The notes beneath the pieces were generated by a model that was given only the letters and a program-made list of their open reading frames with translations, was not told the DNA's origin and did not search any database. Below, one piece after another: positions 17,976 through 26,183 of a stretch of 60,241 nt of DNA. The stretch lies in assembly GCA_020404105.1 (NCBI GenBank), contig JADBWH010000017.1, forward strand, positions 1-60,241. The letters are read 5' to 3'. Position numbers and translations under genes: made by a program. The stretch comes from Pseudanabaena sp. M53BS1SP1A06MG (GTDB lineage Bacteria > Cyanobacteriota > Cyanobacteriia > Pseudanabaenales > Pseudanabaenaceae). Numbering within the stretch: position 1 is the stretch's first letter; every line of letters starts with the position of its first letter.

Positions 17976-18710
17976 TTACTTGCGTTTTAAATAGACTCTA
18001 TATATGGGTAATCCCTGTGATAGGACGGAACTCTCGCGTTCTGTAGGAATATGCTCAGGGAAAATAGTGTCGTCAGCAAAATTGTTTTTTCCTGCTAGAT
18101 TGATGAAGTTATCATTGTTTTCAAAATGTTGGCGCATATCCTCGGCAACTTCCAAAATATCTGACTGCAAAAATACGGGAGCATTGGGAACTAATAACTC
18201 TGACAAGGTTGCGACCAATTCAGGCTGGACAGTGCGGCGTTTTTGCTGACGACGTTTAAACCAAGGATCGGGAAATTGGACAGTGACCTCATGCAAAGAA
18301 TTTTTAGTTAACAAACCCGCTAGTGATACATTTGCATTGCAAAAGATGTAATGCAAATTAGTTAAACCAAGTTCGTCACGCACTTCATTACAGCGATCGA
18401 CAAGTGGCTCGCGAATTTCTAAACCCAAAAAGTTCCAATCAGGCTTTAGTTGCGCCATCTGTAAAATGTAGCGTCCTCTTGCGGAGCCAATATCGAGGCT
18501 GAGAGGTTTTGACCAATCAGCGTAAATCTCTGTCCATACTGGCGGTGCGATCGCGAAGCTATATTTTTTGGCAAGGGGATTGACATGCTCCCGTACTCGC
18601 GCCCTTCGAGACACATTTTCATTAGTGACATTGACGACGACTTCACCTACATTGGTGACATTGACAATTTTATGAGGGGTTAAGGAGTTCTGCTGCATAT
18701 TCTTTAGCAT
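17976..18710 (-). CDS. trmB: tRNA (guanine-N7-)-methyltransferase
   Basis: TrmB forms m7G46 in tRNA. The SAM-binding block SLDIGSARGRYIL, the NLHYIFCNA segment and the hallmark QFPDPWFKRRQQKRR are present. The start is uncertain. ATGs at 18710 and 18698 give an unusual N-terminal extension made of a duplicated NVTN-V unit (VNVTNVGEVVVNVTNENV). A GTG at 18614, just before SRRARVREHVNPL, would give the usual length of about 212 residues. The convergent PAS-GGDEF-EAL gene ends 45 bases away. Confidence 0.93.
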   Translation of the reverse strand: MLKNMQQNSLTPHKIVNVTNVGEVVVNVTNENVSRRARVREHVNPLAKKYSFAIAPPVWTEIYADWSKPLSLDIGSARGRYILQMAQLKPDWNFLGLEIREPLVDRCNEVRDELGLTNLHYIFCNANVSLAGLLTKNSLHEVTVQFPDPWFKRRQQKRRTVQPELVATLSELLVPNAPVFLQSDILEVAEDMRQHFENNDNFINLAGKNNFADDTIFPEHIPTERESSVLSQGLPIYRVYLKRK

Positions 18711-18804
18711 AGCCAAAAACTACAAAATATAGCAATCCTAAATAGTTTGCGGAAGCGCTGAGCGCTTTCACGAATCCCAAAATCTACAAATGATTTAGGA
18801 CTGC

Positions 18805-18909
18805 TAAGTAGCTCAACTTAATTAAAACCCAAACCGCGAGTTTTGTTCCGCCCGCGTAGCGACCGGAACAAAACTCGCGGTTTTTAGTTTACTTATGTTG
18901 AGCTACTTA
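18805..18909 (-). repeat. Inverted-repeat element, family C, copy 2
   Basis: It begins TAAGTAGCTCAAC and ends GTTGAGCTACTTA, with an interior hairpin (CGCGAGTTTTGTTCC... paired with ...GGAACAAAACTCGCG). It is the reverse-oriented relative of 15255-15359 and occupies most of the 318-base gap between trmB and the kinase-like gene. Confidence 0.8.
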
Positions 18910-19028
18910 TATTTTTGATTGCTGCTAGGTAAAAGACAAAAATATCTTTTGGTTTTTGGTAAACACTTTCGATTTTGAGTCTGCGATATATCTAGAAGTA
19001 TCGCTCAAAATTCACCCAATTGATCACC

Positions 19029-20051
19029 ATGCCTGTCGCAGATTGGTATCTCAAGGAGGGCCCCCGTCCAACTGACCATATTTTTCCGATCACCTATTCT
19101 ACTCTTGCGCCGCAAGCATTGGTTGATCGCATTTTGTCTCGTTATGCAGTGGGAGAAATTACTAGCTGTGTTTTCTGGATGCGAGGATTGAGCGATATCT
19201 ATTTGGTGGAAACTAAGGATAATCGCTATATTTTGCGAGTTTCCCATGCCCATTGGCGATCCAGATCCGAAATTGAGTTTGAGTTAGAGTTATTAACCTT
19301 TTTACATAAAAACTATATTCCCGTTGCCTATCCCCTTGCGACTGAGGATGGGCAATTAGCGATCGAGATTCCAGCTCTTGAGGGCAAACGCTATGCCTCA
19401 CTCTTTACCCATGCCGCAGGTCAAATTGCGGTTGGTGATCTTAATAAAACTCAAGCGCAAAAATTGGGTGAAATAGTTGCTCAATTGCATGATACTGCCC
19501 AAAACTTTCAATGCCATGTGGCTCGTCCCCATTTGACCATTAGCTACTTACTTGACGATTCCTTCCGAGATCTTTCGCCATTTTTTAACGACATGGCTCG
19601 TACATATATGAATGAAGCAATCGCCCAAATTAAAGAACAAATTCGCCATCTGCCTCAAGAATTTCCCCTTTGGAGCGTCTGCTGGGGCGATCCGCATAGT
19701 GGCAATGTGCATTTCACGGAAACTAACGAGATTACCCTCTTTGATTTTGATCAGTGTGGCTATGGCTGGCGATCTTTTGATATTGCAAAGTTTCTACAAG
19801 TGACTTTGCAGGCGGGGATTAGCCCCAGTGTTCGTAAGGCTTTTTTGCACGGTTATCAAAACGCACAACCCCTTGAGGAGATTGAATTAAGATGTATGCA
19901 GCCACTGATGCAAGCTGCACAGATCTGGTCATGGGCGATTAGTGTTAAGTCAGCCATTGTCCACAATCACAGCAAACTGGACGAAAGTTATTTCCTCTAT
20001 CGCCTCGAGCACTTTAAAATGTTGCGATCGCCCGATTGGAAGCCACTTTAG
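19029..20051 (+). CDS. Aminoglycoside phosphotransferase/SrkA-like kinase-fold protein
   Basis: A 340-residue protein with an APH-family kinase fold. The catalytic loop CWGDPHSGNVHF (the usual HGDxHxxN, here with Trp in place of His) is followed by TLFDFDQCGYGWRSFDIA, which provides the metal-binding Asp. RYILRVSHAHWRS supplies the small-lobe part. Family members phosphorylate small molecules or, as SrkA/YihE, proteins in stress. The true substrate is unknown, and antibiotic resistance should not be inferred. The ATG at 19029 is preferred over an in-frame TTG 9 bases upstream. Confidence 0.78.
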   Translation: MPVADWYLKEGPRPTDHIFPITYSTLAPQALVDRILSRYAVGEITSCVFWMRGLSDIYLVETKDNRYILRVSHAHWRSRSEIEFELELLTFLHKNYIPVAYPLATEDGQLAIEIPALEGKRYASLFTHAAGQIAVGDLNKTQAQKLGEIVAQLHDTAQNFQCHVARPHLTISYLLDDSFRDLSPFFNDMARTYMNEAIAQIKEQIRHLPQEFPLWSVCWGDPHSGNVHFTETNEITLFDFDQCGYGWRSFDIAKFLQVTLQAGISPSVRKAFLHGYQNAQPLEEIELRCMQPLMQAAQIWSWAISVKSAIVHNHSKLDESYFLYRLEHFKMLRSPDWKPL

Positions 20052-20090
20052 TACTTAGAAAAGCTATGCTGCACGCTGTGTGTCCCACAA

Positions 20091-20127
20091 ATAGTTATGC
20101 GGTCTGCTACGCAGACCGCATAACTAT
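20091..20127. repeat. Perfect 17-bp-stem hairpin
   Basis: ATAGTTATGCGGTCTGC, loop TAC, then the exact complementary arm, 39 bases after the kinase-like gene. It has no T-run. It resembles the cores of the other small palindromic elements here but has no partner copy in the window. Confidence 0.7.
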
Positions 20128-20232
20128 CTATGTTTAAAATCGTAGTTAGCAAAGCAGGACAAAGCACTGTAAGATAACAACTACACATCGGGGCATCCTG
20201 ACTATGCCTGACTTTTTGCCATTACGATCGCC

Positions 20233-20982
20233 ATGACACGCAATGACGACCTAACAATTTTAGATATTGAAGCATCTCCACTTAGCCCCTTGGACTTGCC
20301 CCCCGAAGAGGAAAGTCCTCTTCCTGATCCTGATGAAATGTTAGCCCTTCTGAATTCAGATGCAGTCCTAGAGAGAATGCAGGCTGCTAGAGCTTTTTGT
20401 GAACTAGAGGATGAGCGAGCCATCCTCCCTCTAATCAAACTACTTCAAGATGAGTGTCCCCTTGTGCGTGTCAGTGTTGCCTATGCGCTTGGACGCAATA
20501 AAAGTGAAAAAGCGATTATCCCATTAATTGAGCAGCTCAACCAAGATTGGAATGGTTATGTTCGTAAAGGTATCGTCTGGGCTTTAGGGACTTGCCGAGC
20601 AGCATTGGGGCTAAAACCACTAATTTCAGCCCTCAAGTATGACATTACCGCAGTACGCCTATGGGCGGCAAGTGCACTGGGACAGTTGGGAGATATAGAA
20701 GCGATCGAGCCATTGATGGAAGCTTTAACGAAAGATACTGTATCGGCTGTACGTGGGAACTGTGCATGGTCTCTGGGCAAACTGATTGTCCAAAAGCGGA
20801 GTGAATTTGAGACCCAAGATGAAATTTATCATGATGCGGTAGATGTTCTGATCTATGCTCTCGATGATGAAGATCTTAGTGTACAGACTGATGCCCGTAA
20901 TGCTTTGCGGAAACTGGGCGACCCACGCGGCTTAAAGGTACTTGATCGCATTGAAATGGAGCAAGGTTATTGTGAGTTCTAA
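20233..20982 (+). CDS. HEAT-repeat protein
   Basis: A 249-residue protein made of PBS-lyase-type HEAT repeats from about residue 45 on. Units such as AILPLIKLLQDECPLVRVSV, AIIPLIEQLNQD and AIEPLMEALTKDTVSAVRGN recur about every 31 residues. The first 40 residues are acidic and proline-rich. Such proteins act in cyanobacteria as phycobilin lyases or as protein scaffolds. No lyase-specific partner is nearby, so only a protein-interaction role is supported. A hairpin terminator follows at 20993. Confidence 0.85.
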   Translation: MTRNDDLTILDIEASPLSPLDLPPEEESPLPDPDEMLALLNSDAVLERMQAARAFCELEDERAILPLIKLLQDECPLVRVSVAYALGRNKSEKAIIPLIEQLNQDWNGYVRKGIVWALGTCRAALGLKPLISALKYDITAVRLWAASALGQLGDIEAIEPLMEALTKDTVSAVRGNCAWSLGKLIVQKRSEFETQDEIYHDAVDVLIYALDDEDLSVQTDARNALRKLGDPRGLKVLDRIEMEQGYCEF

Positions 20983-20992
20983 CGCCCAAACT

Positions 20993-21016
20993 TTTGCTAA
21001 GTTGCACCTTAGCAAA
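20993..21016 (+). terminator. Hairpin after the HEAT-repeat gene
   Basis: TTTGCTAAG and CTTAGCAAA pair around TTGCAC, 11 bases after the stop, and are followed by TTTC. A weak terminator. Confidence 0.5.
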
Positions 21017-21031
21017 TTTCCAAGAAATGCT

Positions 21032-21059
21032 TTGACAATATTGCGATCACTGCTATAGT
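21032..21059 (+). promoter_or_regulatory. Sigma-70-type promoter of tRNA-Gly
   Basis: A perfect -35 TTGACA at 21032-21037 and a -10 TATAGT at 21054-21059, with a 16-base spacer. They lie 29 bases before the tRNA 5' end, a good geometry for a strong tRNA promoter. Confidence 0.75.
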
Positions 21060-21088
21060 TAATAACTGCGTACGAAGAGTATAGAATT

Positions 21089-21159
21089 GCGAATGTAGTT
21101 TAGTGGTAAAACCTCTGCCTTCCAAGCAGATGTTGCGGGTTCGATTCCCGCCATTCGCT
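21089..21159 (+). tRNA. trnG-TCC: tRNA-Gly (anticodon TCC)
   Basis: A 71-base cloverleaf. The acceptor stem is GCGAATG/CATTCGC. The anticodon stem TCTGC/GCAGA closes loop CTTCCAA with anticodon TCC. The T-arm is CGGGTTCGATTCCCG. The 3' CCA is not encoded. Confidence 0.96.
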
Positions 21160-21164
21160 TACAT

Positions 21165-21194
21165 AAAAAAGACTTACAGAGTGAGTCCTTTTTT
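21165..21194. terminator. Terminator after tRNA-Gly (and for convergent tcdA)
   Basis: AAAAAAGACT pairs with AGTCCTTTTTT. It has T-runs on both strands and overlaps the tcdA stop. Confidence 0.75.
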
Positions 21195-21909
21195 ATTGCA
21201 TTAGATCGCGAATGACAATACTTGCCATATTGATCCCAAATAGGGCAGGTATGTAAGAAATCGTACCGTAATATGATCGCTTGAAATTACTGCCATCAGT
21301 TAATTGCAAAGATTCCCGATTTACTAACTCCTCAGAATAGACCGCAATAATATTCGCTTTTCCAAAGCCCTTACGTCTTAGTCCTTTTCTTACCTTATAA
21401 GCAAAACGACAGCAATCCGTTTCAAAAATTGGGGCGATTCTCACCTTCTGCGGATCGATACGACCTCCTGCGCCCATACTGCTCACAACCTTCACCCCAT
21501 TAGTAACTGCTGCCCCAAGAAAATAGAGCTTTGGTTGCAAACTATCGATACAATCTAGCACCCAGTCAAATTTGGTCGTGACTAGCTCCATCATCAAATC
21601 AGGCGTAAGAAATTCCTTAATTGCTGTCAACTGAATTTCTGGATTAATATCCTGTATCCGTTGAGACATTACATCTGCTTTATGGACATCAACAGTACTA
21701 TTGAGTGCGACAATCTGCCGATTTTTGTTAGAAGGATCAACGCGATCGCCATCAACGATAGTCATTCGCCCAATACCTGCTCGACATAAAAATTCCGCCG
21801 CAAAACTGCCAACACCACCCATACCGACAACTAAAACGTTTGCTTGCTTGAGCTTGTGCAATCCATTAGCACCAATCAGTAATTCTGTACGTTGCAACCA
21901 ATCCGTCAT
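21193..21909 (-). CDS. tcdA: tRNA threonylcarbamoyladenosine dehydratase (TcdA/CsdL), ThiF/E1-like
   Basis: About 239 residues from the ATG at 21909; an in-frame TTG 21 bases upstream is less likely. The E1-like nucleotide-binding loop VLVVGMGGVGSFAAEFL is followed by the IVDGDRVDPSNKNRQ segment and the DCIDSLQPKLYF motif. TcdA cyclises t6A37 in tRNA to ct6A using ATP. The downstream GAGGRIDPQKVRIA segment is typical of TcdA rather than ThiF or MoeB. It is convergent with tRNA-Gly across a shared terminator and divergent from the pentapeptide gene. Confidence 0.9.
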   Translation of the reverse strand: MTDWLQRTELLIGANGLHKLKQANVLVVGMGGVGSFAAEFLCRAGIGRMTIVDGDRVDPSNKNRQIVALNSTVDVHKADVMSQRIQDINPEIQLTAIKEFLTPDLMMELVTTKFDWVLDCIDSLQPKLYFLGAAVTNGVKVVSSMGAGGRIDPQKVRIAPIFETDCCRFAYKVRKGLRRKGFGKANIIAVYSEELVNRESLQLTDGSNFKRSYYGTISYIPALFGINMASIVIRDLMQ

Positions 21910-21986
21910 AATAAAAATGAATATATACAAACTAGGATAAATATTTAGAGGTACAAAGTACTTCTAAATATTGGCAGAAACTGATT

Positions 21987-22370
21987 ATGACATTTCCCTC
22001 TCACGCAGCACTCACCAAAGCGGAATTACTAGATCGCTATGCAAAAGGCGATCGTAACTTTGGACAAACCCATTTGCATGATGTCGATATGCAAGGTGTA
22101 TCTTTACATGGGATCGACCTTAGTGAATCTATCTTGACCCACGTTAACTTAAGAGAAGCCGATCTCCGAGGAGCCGATCTTGGCTGGGCAGATCTTAGTC
22201 GGGCTAATCTCGAAAGAGCAGATCTGCGGGGAGCTATTTTGACCAGAGCCGATCTTAGCTTTGCCAACTTACAGGGGGCAAATTTGCTCAAAGCAGATCT
22301 GAGCTTGACTAAAATTGATCACACTAAATTTAGTGGGGCAACCATGCCCGATGGCTCCATCCATGACTAA
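21987..22370 (+). CDS. Pentapeptide-repeat protein
   Basis: A 127-residue protein. After about 35 residues it becomes a run of A(D/N)LxX pentapeptides (ADLRGADLGWADLSRANLER and onward) to about residue 115. This predicts a right-handed quadrilateral beta helix of about three to four coils. The family is very common in cyanobacteria and mostly without known function. No signal peptide is visible, so it is probably cytosolic. It starts 77 bases from the divergent tcdA. Confidence 0.9.
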   Translation: MTFPSHAALTKAELLDRYAKGDRNFGQTHLHDVDMQGVSLHGIDLSESILTHVNLREADLRGADLGWADLSRANLERADLRGAILTRADLSFANLQGANLLKADLSLTKIDHTKFSGATMPDGSIHD

Positions 22371-22447
22371 AGGGATGTCAGCTTTAGCTAACTCACAAAT
22401 TCTCAAATTTGGGGAGCAATTGCCTTTACAAAGAAGGCTTTTGTTCC

Positions 22448-23005
22448 TTACTTTAGTTTCTTCTTGATAAAGTCTACTAGTTGATGGAATTGCTTTTGCT
22501 GTGTTATCAACTGTTGCTCTAAGTGCTTCTGCTTTGCTTCTAGCTCCTCAATCCGTTTAATCAAGTTACTATCTACCTTCTCTAAAAGAGGAATATCTGT
22601 TTTTGGAGGAATTAGTTTGCGCTTGTCTGCTAGAGTCTTTGCCCTTTTGATCGCGATGATCAATTCCTTTTGTTCAAATGGCTTTTCAATAAACACCAAA
22701 TATTTTTCTTCAAAAGGTTCCGCGATTTTACTCGTTACTTCTTCCTTACGCCCAGACATCAAAATTAAGGGAATGAGGCTGAGTTCTGGACTTTGCTGCA
22801 ATGCCTCATAAACTTCAAAGCCACTCATCCGAGGTAGTAGAAAATCTAGCATGATCATCCAAGGGCGTTCCTGCTGGATCAGTTCCAGCCCCTTGATGCC
22901 GTCGGCGGCTTCTACTACTTCAAAATTTGCTGGCGGGAGCATATCACGCACCATATTACGGATTACGCGACTATCATCAATCACTAGTATCTTGTGAGCT
23001 GCCAC
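22448..23005 (-). CDS. CheY-like response regulator with C-terminal coiled coil
   Basis: A 185-residue protein. The receiver domain spans residues 1-125, with the acidic pair IDDSR at residues 10-11, the phosphoacceptor Asp in MIMLDFLLPR near residue 54 and the conserved Lys in IEKPFEQ. A linker rich in K and P is followed by a coiled coil of about 45 residues (LIKRIEELEAKQKHLEQQLI and on), in place of a DNA-binding domain. It probably signals by protein contact, as PatA-, Pil- or Hik-linked regulators do. No cognate kinase is adjacent. Confidence 0.88.
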   Translation of the reverse strand: MAAHKILVIDDSRVIRNMVRDMLPPANFEVVEAADGIKGLELIQQERPWMIMLDFLLPRMSGFEVYEALQQSPELSLIPLILMSGRKEEVTSKIAEPFEEKYLVFIEKPFEQKELIIAIKRAKTLADKRKLIPPKTDIPLLEKVDSNLIKRIEELEAKQKHLEQQLITQQKQFHQLVDFIKKKLK

Positions 23006-23636
23006 TGCTAATAACCCCTCAGTTGGTTTGGTGAATTGACATATAGTTAGCTAGTTCCTTAAGTTATTACATTACTGTGCTTTAAAGGATAGCTGATTCT
23101 ATATGAAAGACAATGATCGCAAGCCTTTCTTTTTAAGGTAAAAGTACCAGATCTATAAAAGCTTACTAGTTTTTTTAATAAATTTCGCTCATGATATCTC
23201 ATGAGTAAAAAATTTCAACTATAGATTTTTAAATCTCATCAATGATTTGGAAACACGCAGTGTAGTATAAAGCGCTTTGCACAAGCATTAAAAAAGATAG
23301 ATCCAATACTCTGTAATATAGCGGTTTTCAAATGAATGCATACTCATTTGAAAACAAAAAATCAATCCCAGTAAAGTTTTTGAGTTTTCATTTTGCCTAC
23401 GGCAAAATGAAAACCGCTGTACTACTAGGAATTTTGCTAGAACAATAGCTAGCGATGATCCCTTGACTAGATCGGTATAATCACAATTACAAAAGACTGA
23501 GCGTGGTATTTAGTATCCGCCAATCTAGTGAGTACAGGATTATTTCTCTGCTGAAAGGAAACAAACCTCAGTAAATCGCTTGCTTGAAAAATGCTATATC
23601 TAGGCTCAACTTTTTTAGAATAAAAAACGATCGCTC
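23006..23636. other. 631-base intergenic region upstream of ftsE
   Basis: Divergent promoters of the response regulator and ftsE presumably lie here. A TATAAT occurs near 23478 without a convincing -35. The only structured element is the inverted-repeat unit at 23319-23420. I see no tRNA, rnpB, ssrA or 6S-like feature and no convincing open frame. Confidence 0.5.
23319..23420. repeat. Compound inverted-repeat element with two internal hairpins
   Basis: The outer arms are AGCGGTTTTCA and TGAAAACCGCT, about 102 bases apart. Inside, TTTTCAAATGA...TCATTTGAAAA and TTTTCATTTTGCC...GGCAAAATGAAAA form two separate hairpins. The arrangement resembles a small non-autonomous mobile element. There is no second copy in the window and no clear target duplication. 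Confidence 0.7.
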
Positions 23637-24380
23637 ATGCTAAAACAGCCAACCAAGACCAATCCAACTGAAACTAACCCTAATCATCATCCTGCTGACA
23701 CTAGTCCCATTAATCCTAAAAAGTCGGTGATCGTTAAATTAGAAAATGTGTGTAAAACCTACACTAATGGTGCTGTAGGTTTACGAGACGTTAGTATTGA
23801 ACTCTATCAAGGCGAATTTAAATTTATTACGGGGCATTCAGGATCGGGGAAATCCACATTATTAAAATTGCTATATGGGGCTGAGCAAGCTACGGATGGG
23901 AAAATATTTGTTAATGGATTTAGCCTTAATGGATTGAAAGGCAAAAATTTGGCGATGTTACGCCGCAAAATTGGCATTGTTTTTCAAGATTACAAGCTTG
24001 TGCCGCGTCGAACTGTTTCTGAGAATATTGCTTTTGTACTCATGGCGCAGGGCTATACCTATAAGGAAATTCAACGTCGGGTGCAGCCTGCTCTAAAAAT
24101 GGTGGGCTTATTACATAAAGCCCATTGTTTCCCCGAAGAACTCTCTGGGGGGGAGCAGCAAAGAACCAGTATTGCCAGAGCGATCGTCAATACACCACCG
24201 CTTGTGCTTGCCGATGAGCCAACGGGCAACCTCGATCCTGACAATGCATGGCAAGTCATTAAAATCTTGAAAAAGCTCAATTCCTTTGGTGTCACCGTCC
24301 TCTTAACTACCCATGATGAGCAATTAGTCAGAGCCGCTAATCATCCTGTGTTGCATTTGCAGAATGGTTATATTGTTTAG
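23637..24380 (+). CDS. ftsE: Cell division ATP-binding protein FtsE
   Basis: A 247-residue ABC ATPase. Walker A GHSGSGKST lies near residue 78, followed by the Q-loop VFQDYKLVP, signature LSGGEQQR, Walker B LVLADEPTGNLD and switch TTHDEQ. VPRRTVSENIAFVL is typical of FtsE. FtsEX couples ATP use in the cytosol to activation of peptidoglycan hydrolases at the septum. An N-terminal extension of about 30 residues rich in T, N and P precedes the ABC fold. ftsX follows after 91 bases, so the two are probably co-transcribed. Confidence 0.92.
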   Translation: MLKQPTKTNPTETNPNHHPADTSPINPKKSVIVKLENVCKTYTNGAVGLRDVSIELYQGEFKFITGHSGSGKSTLLKLLYGAEQATDGKIFVNGFSLNGLKGKNLAMLRRKIGIVFQDYKLVPRRTVSENIAFVLMAQGYTYKEIQRRVQPALKMVGLLHKAHCFPEELSGGEQQRTSIARAIVNTPPLVLADEPTGNLDPDNAWQVIKILKKLNSFGVTVLLTTHDEQLVRAANHPVLHLQNGYIV

Positions 24381-24471
24381 TCTGTTAGCTATTTGCTGTT
24401 AGTTTGGTGATTGCTTTCATCGCTTAAAATTTTTTCTGTTTTCCTTTTTCTTTTTTCCTCCCCCTAATGCT

Positions 24472-25389
24472 ATGGTTCAAAACGTCGTTCGCTTTTTTAC
24501 GAAAATAGACTATTTGCTTCGCGAGACTCTGCTGGGTTTGCGGCGTGGTGGTTGGATGAATTGGGCGGCTGTGAGTACGGTGGCGGTGTTGCTATTTTTG
24601 TTTGGTGCAAGCTTACAAATTTCTTGGCAATTAGAAAATGTCCTAGGGCAGTTAGGTAGTCAGTTAGAGATTTCGGTGTATTTAGATGAAAATACGGTCG
24701 GTGAGTCGATGCAATCACGTTTGCTGCTGGTTGATGGTGTCGCGGCGGCAAAGCTAATCCCCAAGGAAGATGCATGGCTGAACTTGATGAGGGATCTCGG
24801 TAAAAATGATTTAAGTCAAGCGACACAACAATTAGGCGGAAATCCTTTAGTTGATGAGTTTAAAGTGCGGGCTGTATCTAGCGATCGCGTGCCTGACATT
24901 GCTAGGCGAATTTCGGGATTAAAGGGTGTTAATGAGGTGTGGTATACCAATGAGGTGGTGGAACGTATCGGTCAGTTGCGCCGTGCGGTGAGTAATAGCA
25001 GTGTGGCGATCGTGGCGATTTTTACAGTTATTTCGATCGCAGTAATCACAACCACTATTCGTCTGATTGTTCTAGCTCGACGACGCGAAATTGAGGTGAT
25101 GCAATTAGTGGGGGCAACGGCAACATGGATTTATTTCCCATTTGTTTTGCAGGGCGTAGTATTTGGGGTTGTGGGTGCAGCGTCAGCCTATTTAATGTTG
25201 ATGCTGAGTCTCAATCTTTTGGGAGAAGCGATCGTTAATCAACCCGAACTAATCAAGTCACTTACCCTTGGCTTAAATACAGATTTCCGAGTCCAACTGC
25301 TGTTACCACTTGTGCTATTAATTTTGGGCTCAGTCATTGGAGTGCTAGGTAGTTTATTAGCGGTACGTCGATTCTCTTTCAATTCTTGA
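24472..25389 (+). CDS. ftsX: Cell division protein FtsX (permease-like)
   Basis: A 305-residue membrane protein. One TM helix lies near residues 30-50 (WAAVSTVAVLLFLFGASL). A periplasmic loop of about 110 residues follows (LEISVYLDENT and on), then three TM helices, with the FtsX-core motif RRREIEVMQLVGATATWI between the first two of them. It is the partner of FtsE just upstream. It transmits ATPase state to periplasmic amidase regulators. The length and topology are normal. Confidence 0.92.
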   Translation: MVQNVVRFFTKIDYLLRETLLGLRRGGWMNWAAVSTVAVLLFLFGASLQISWQLENVLGQLGSQLEISVYLDENTVGESMQSRLLLVDGVAAAKLIPKEDAWLNLMRDLGKNDLSQATQQLGGNPLVDEFKVRAVSSDRVPDIARRISGLKGVNEVWYTNEVVERIGQLRRAVSNSSVAIVAIFTVISIAVITTTIRLIVLARRREIEVMQLVGATATWIYFPFVLQGVVFGVVGAASAYLMLMLSLNLLGEAIVNQPELIKSLTLGLNTDFRVQLLLPLVLLILGSVIGVLGSLLAVRRFSFNS

Positions 25390-25490
25390 AATTGAGGGTA
25401 GTTATGCAACTTTAGTACTACCACTATTTTTTCAGTAAGCGCATTGCTATAAGCGCTAATAATCTTCTATGGTATGATTTGTCAGAGTAT

Positions 25491-25564
25491 GGGTATGTAG
25501 CTCAGTTGGATAGAGCATCAGATTCCGGTTCTGAGGGTCGGGGGTTCGAGTCCCTCCATACTCG
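25491..25564 (+). tRNA. trnR-CCG: tRNA-Arg (anticodon CCG)
   Basis: A 74-base cloverleaf. The acceptor stem is GGGTATG/CATACTC (one G-T pair). The anticodon stem TCAGA/TCTGA closes loop TTCCGGT with anticodon CCG. The T-arm is GGGGGTTCGAGTCCCTC. No encoded CCA. Confidence 0.95.
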
Positions 25565-25569
25565 TAAAT

Positions 25570-25618
25570 CCAATTAATGATAGTGGTGGCGCTTTGCGCC
25601 ACCACTATCATTAATTGG
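25570..25618 (+). terminator. Long perfect hairpin after tRNA-Arg
   Basis: A 23-bp perfect stem (CCAATTAATGATAGTGGTGGCGC, loop TTT, then complement) 5 bases after the tRNA. It has no T-run, so it could be a mobile palindrome acting as a tRNA processing or termination signal. Confidence 0.55.
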
Positions 25619-25677
25619 GTTCTAAAGCGCAATGTGATGTCATAAGTGTTAGCAAATCAACTAAACTTTTCGATTCT

Positions 25678-26097
25678 ATGGAACGTGGACTTTTGTGGTT
25701 GCCCCTGCTGTTAGTGTTCTTTTGGCTAGTGTGGTCAGGCTGGAATGAATACCAAAAAATTGAGTCCTATAAGCGATGGGCAAGCCAGTTTGAACGACAT
25801 AAATATGATATTTATTCTGTACTAGGACAAAAGGGCGATCGCCTGACTTGGGGTAAACCGACACGTAAAGATCCTCAAAATTTACAAACAGTGAGCTTTG
25901 CTGATATTGCGCGTATTCGCTTTCGGATTGATAGTCAATTTTTTGATGATCAAGATGCTGAATTTCCTTTAAACGGTAGACAAATTTCTCTGGAGTTGGT
26001 ACTAAAAACTGGCGAGATGCCTAGTATCAGGTTTACTGATGTCAATATTGCTTCCAAATGGTATCGGTTTTTAAGCGATCGCTTAGCCACAGGTTAG
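25678..26097 (+). CDS. Hypothetical single-pass membrane protein
   Basis: About 139 residues from the ATG at 25678. A TTG-started longer form would begin inside the preceding hairpin. One hydrophobic helix near residues 6-24 (LLWLPLLLVFFWLVWSGW) is followed by a soluble C-terminal domain of about 110 residues with alternating beta-type strands (ADIARIRFRID, ISLELVL). I do not recognise the family. Its stop codon TAG is made by the left end of the family B element at 26093. Removing the element and one target duplicate restores a stop one codon later (GCC ACA GAA TAG). Confidence 0.65.
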   Translation: MERGLLWLPLLLVFFWLVWSGWNEYQKIESYKRWASQFERHKYDIYSVLGQKGDRLTWGKPTRKDPQNLQTVSFADIARIRFRIDSQFFDDQDAEFPLNGRQISLELVLKTGEMPSIRFTDVNIASKWYRFLSDRLATG

Positions 26098-26183
26098 TCA
26101 TGCAATGTAATTGTGTTGCGGGCGCTTCGCGCCCGCAACACAATTACTAAAAATTACTAAAAAAATTACTTTGCAGCACTACC
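26093..26183 (+). repeat. Small inverted-repeat element, family B, copy 3, with perfect 8-bp target duplication
   Basis: A 91-bp copy opening GTTAGTCATGCAA and ending TTGCAGCACTACC, with the GC-rich hairpin and one extra AATTACTAAA unit. It is flanked exactly by AGCCACAG at 26085-26092 and 26184-26191, a perfect 8-bp direct duplication that proves insertion. Confidence 0.92.

Noticed and set aside
19029-20051. Antibiotic-resistance reading of the APH-family gene
   Set aside because: The fold is broad. The catalytic His is replaced by Trp in the WGDPHSGN loop, and nothing in context points to drug resistance.
20202-20438. A Ser-rich 78-residue antisense frame over the HEAT-repeat gene start
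   Set aside because: Low-complexity shadow of an acidic, Pro/Glu-rich coding segment.
22037-22291. An 84-residue antisense frame over the pentapeptide-repeat gene
   Set aside because: Its regular Arg/Ser/Ala pattern is the mirror of the pentapeptide codons.
23450-23500. A possible promoter (TTGACT then TATAAT) upstream of ftsE
   Set aside because: The spacing between the two hexamers is only 7 bases, so they cannot form one sigma-70 promoter.
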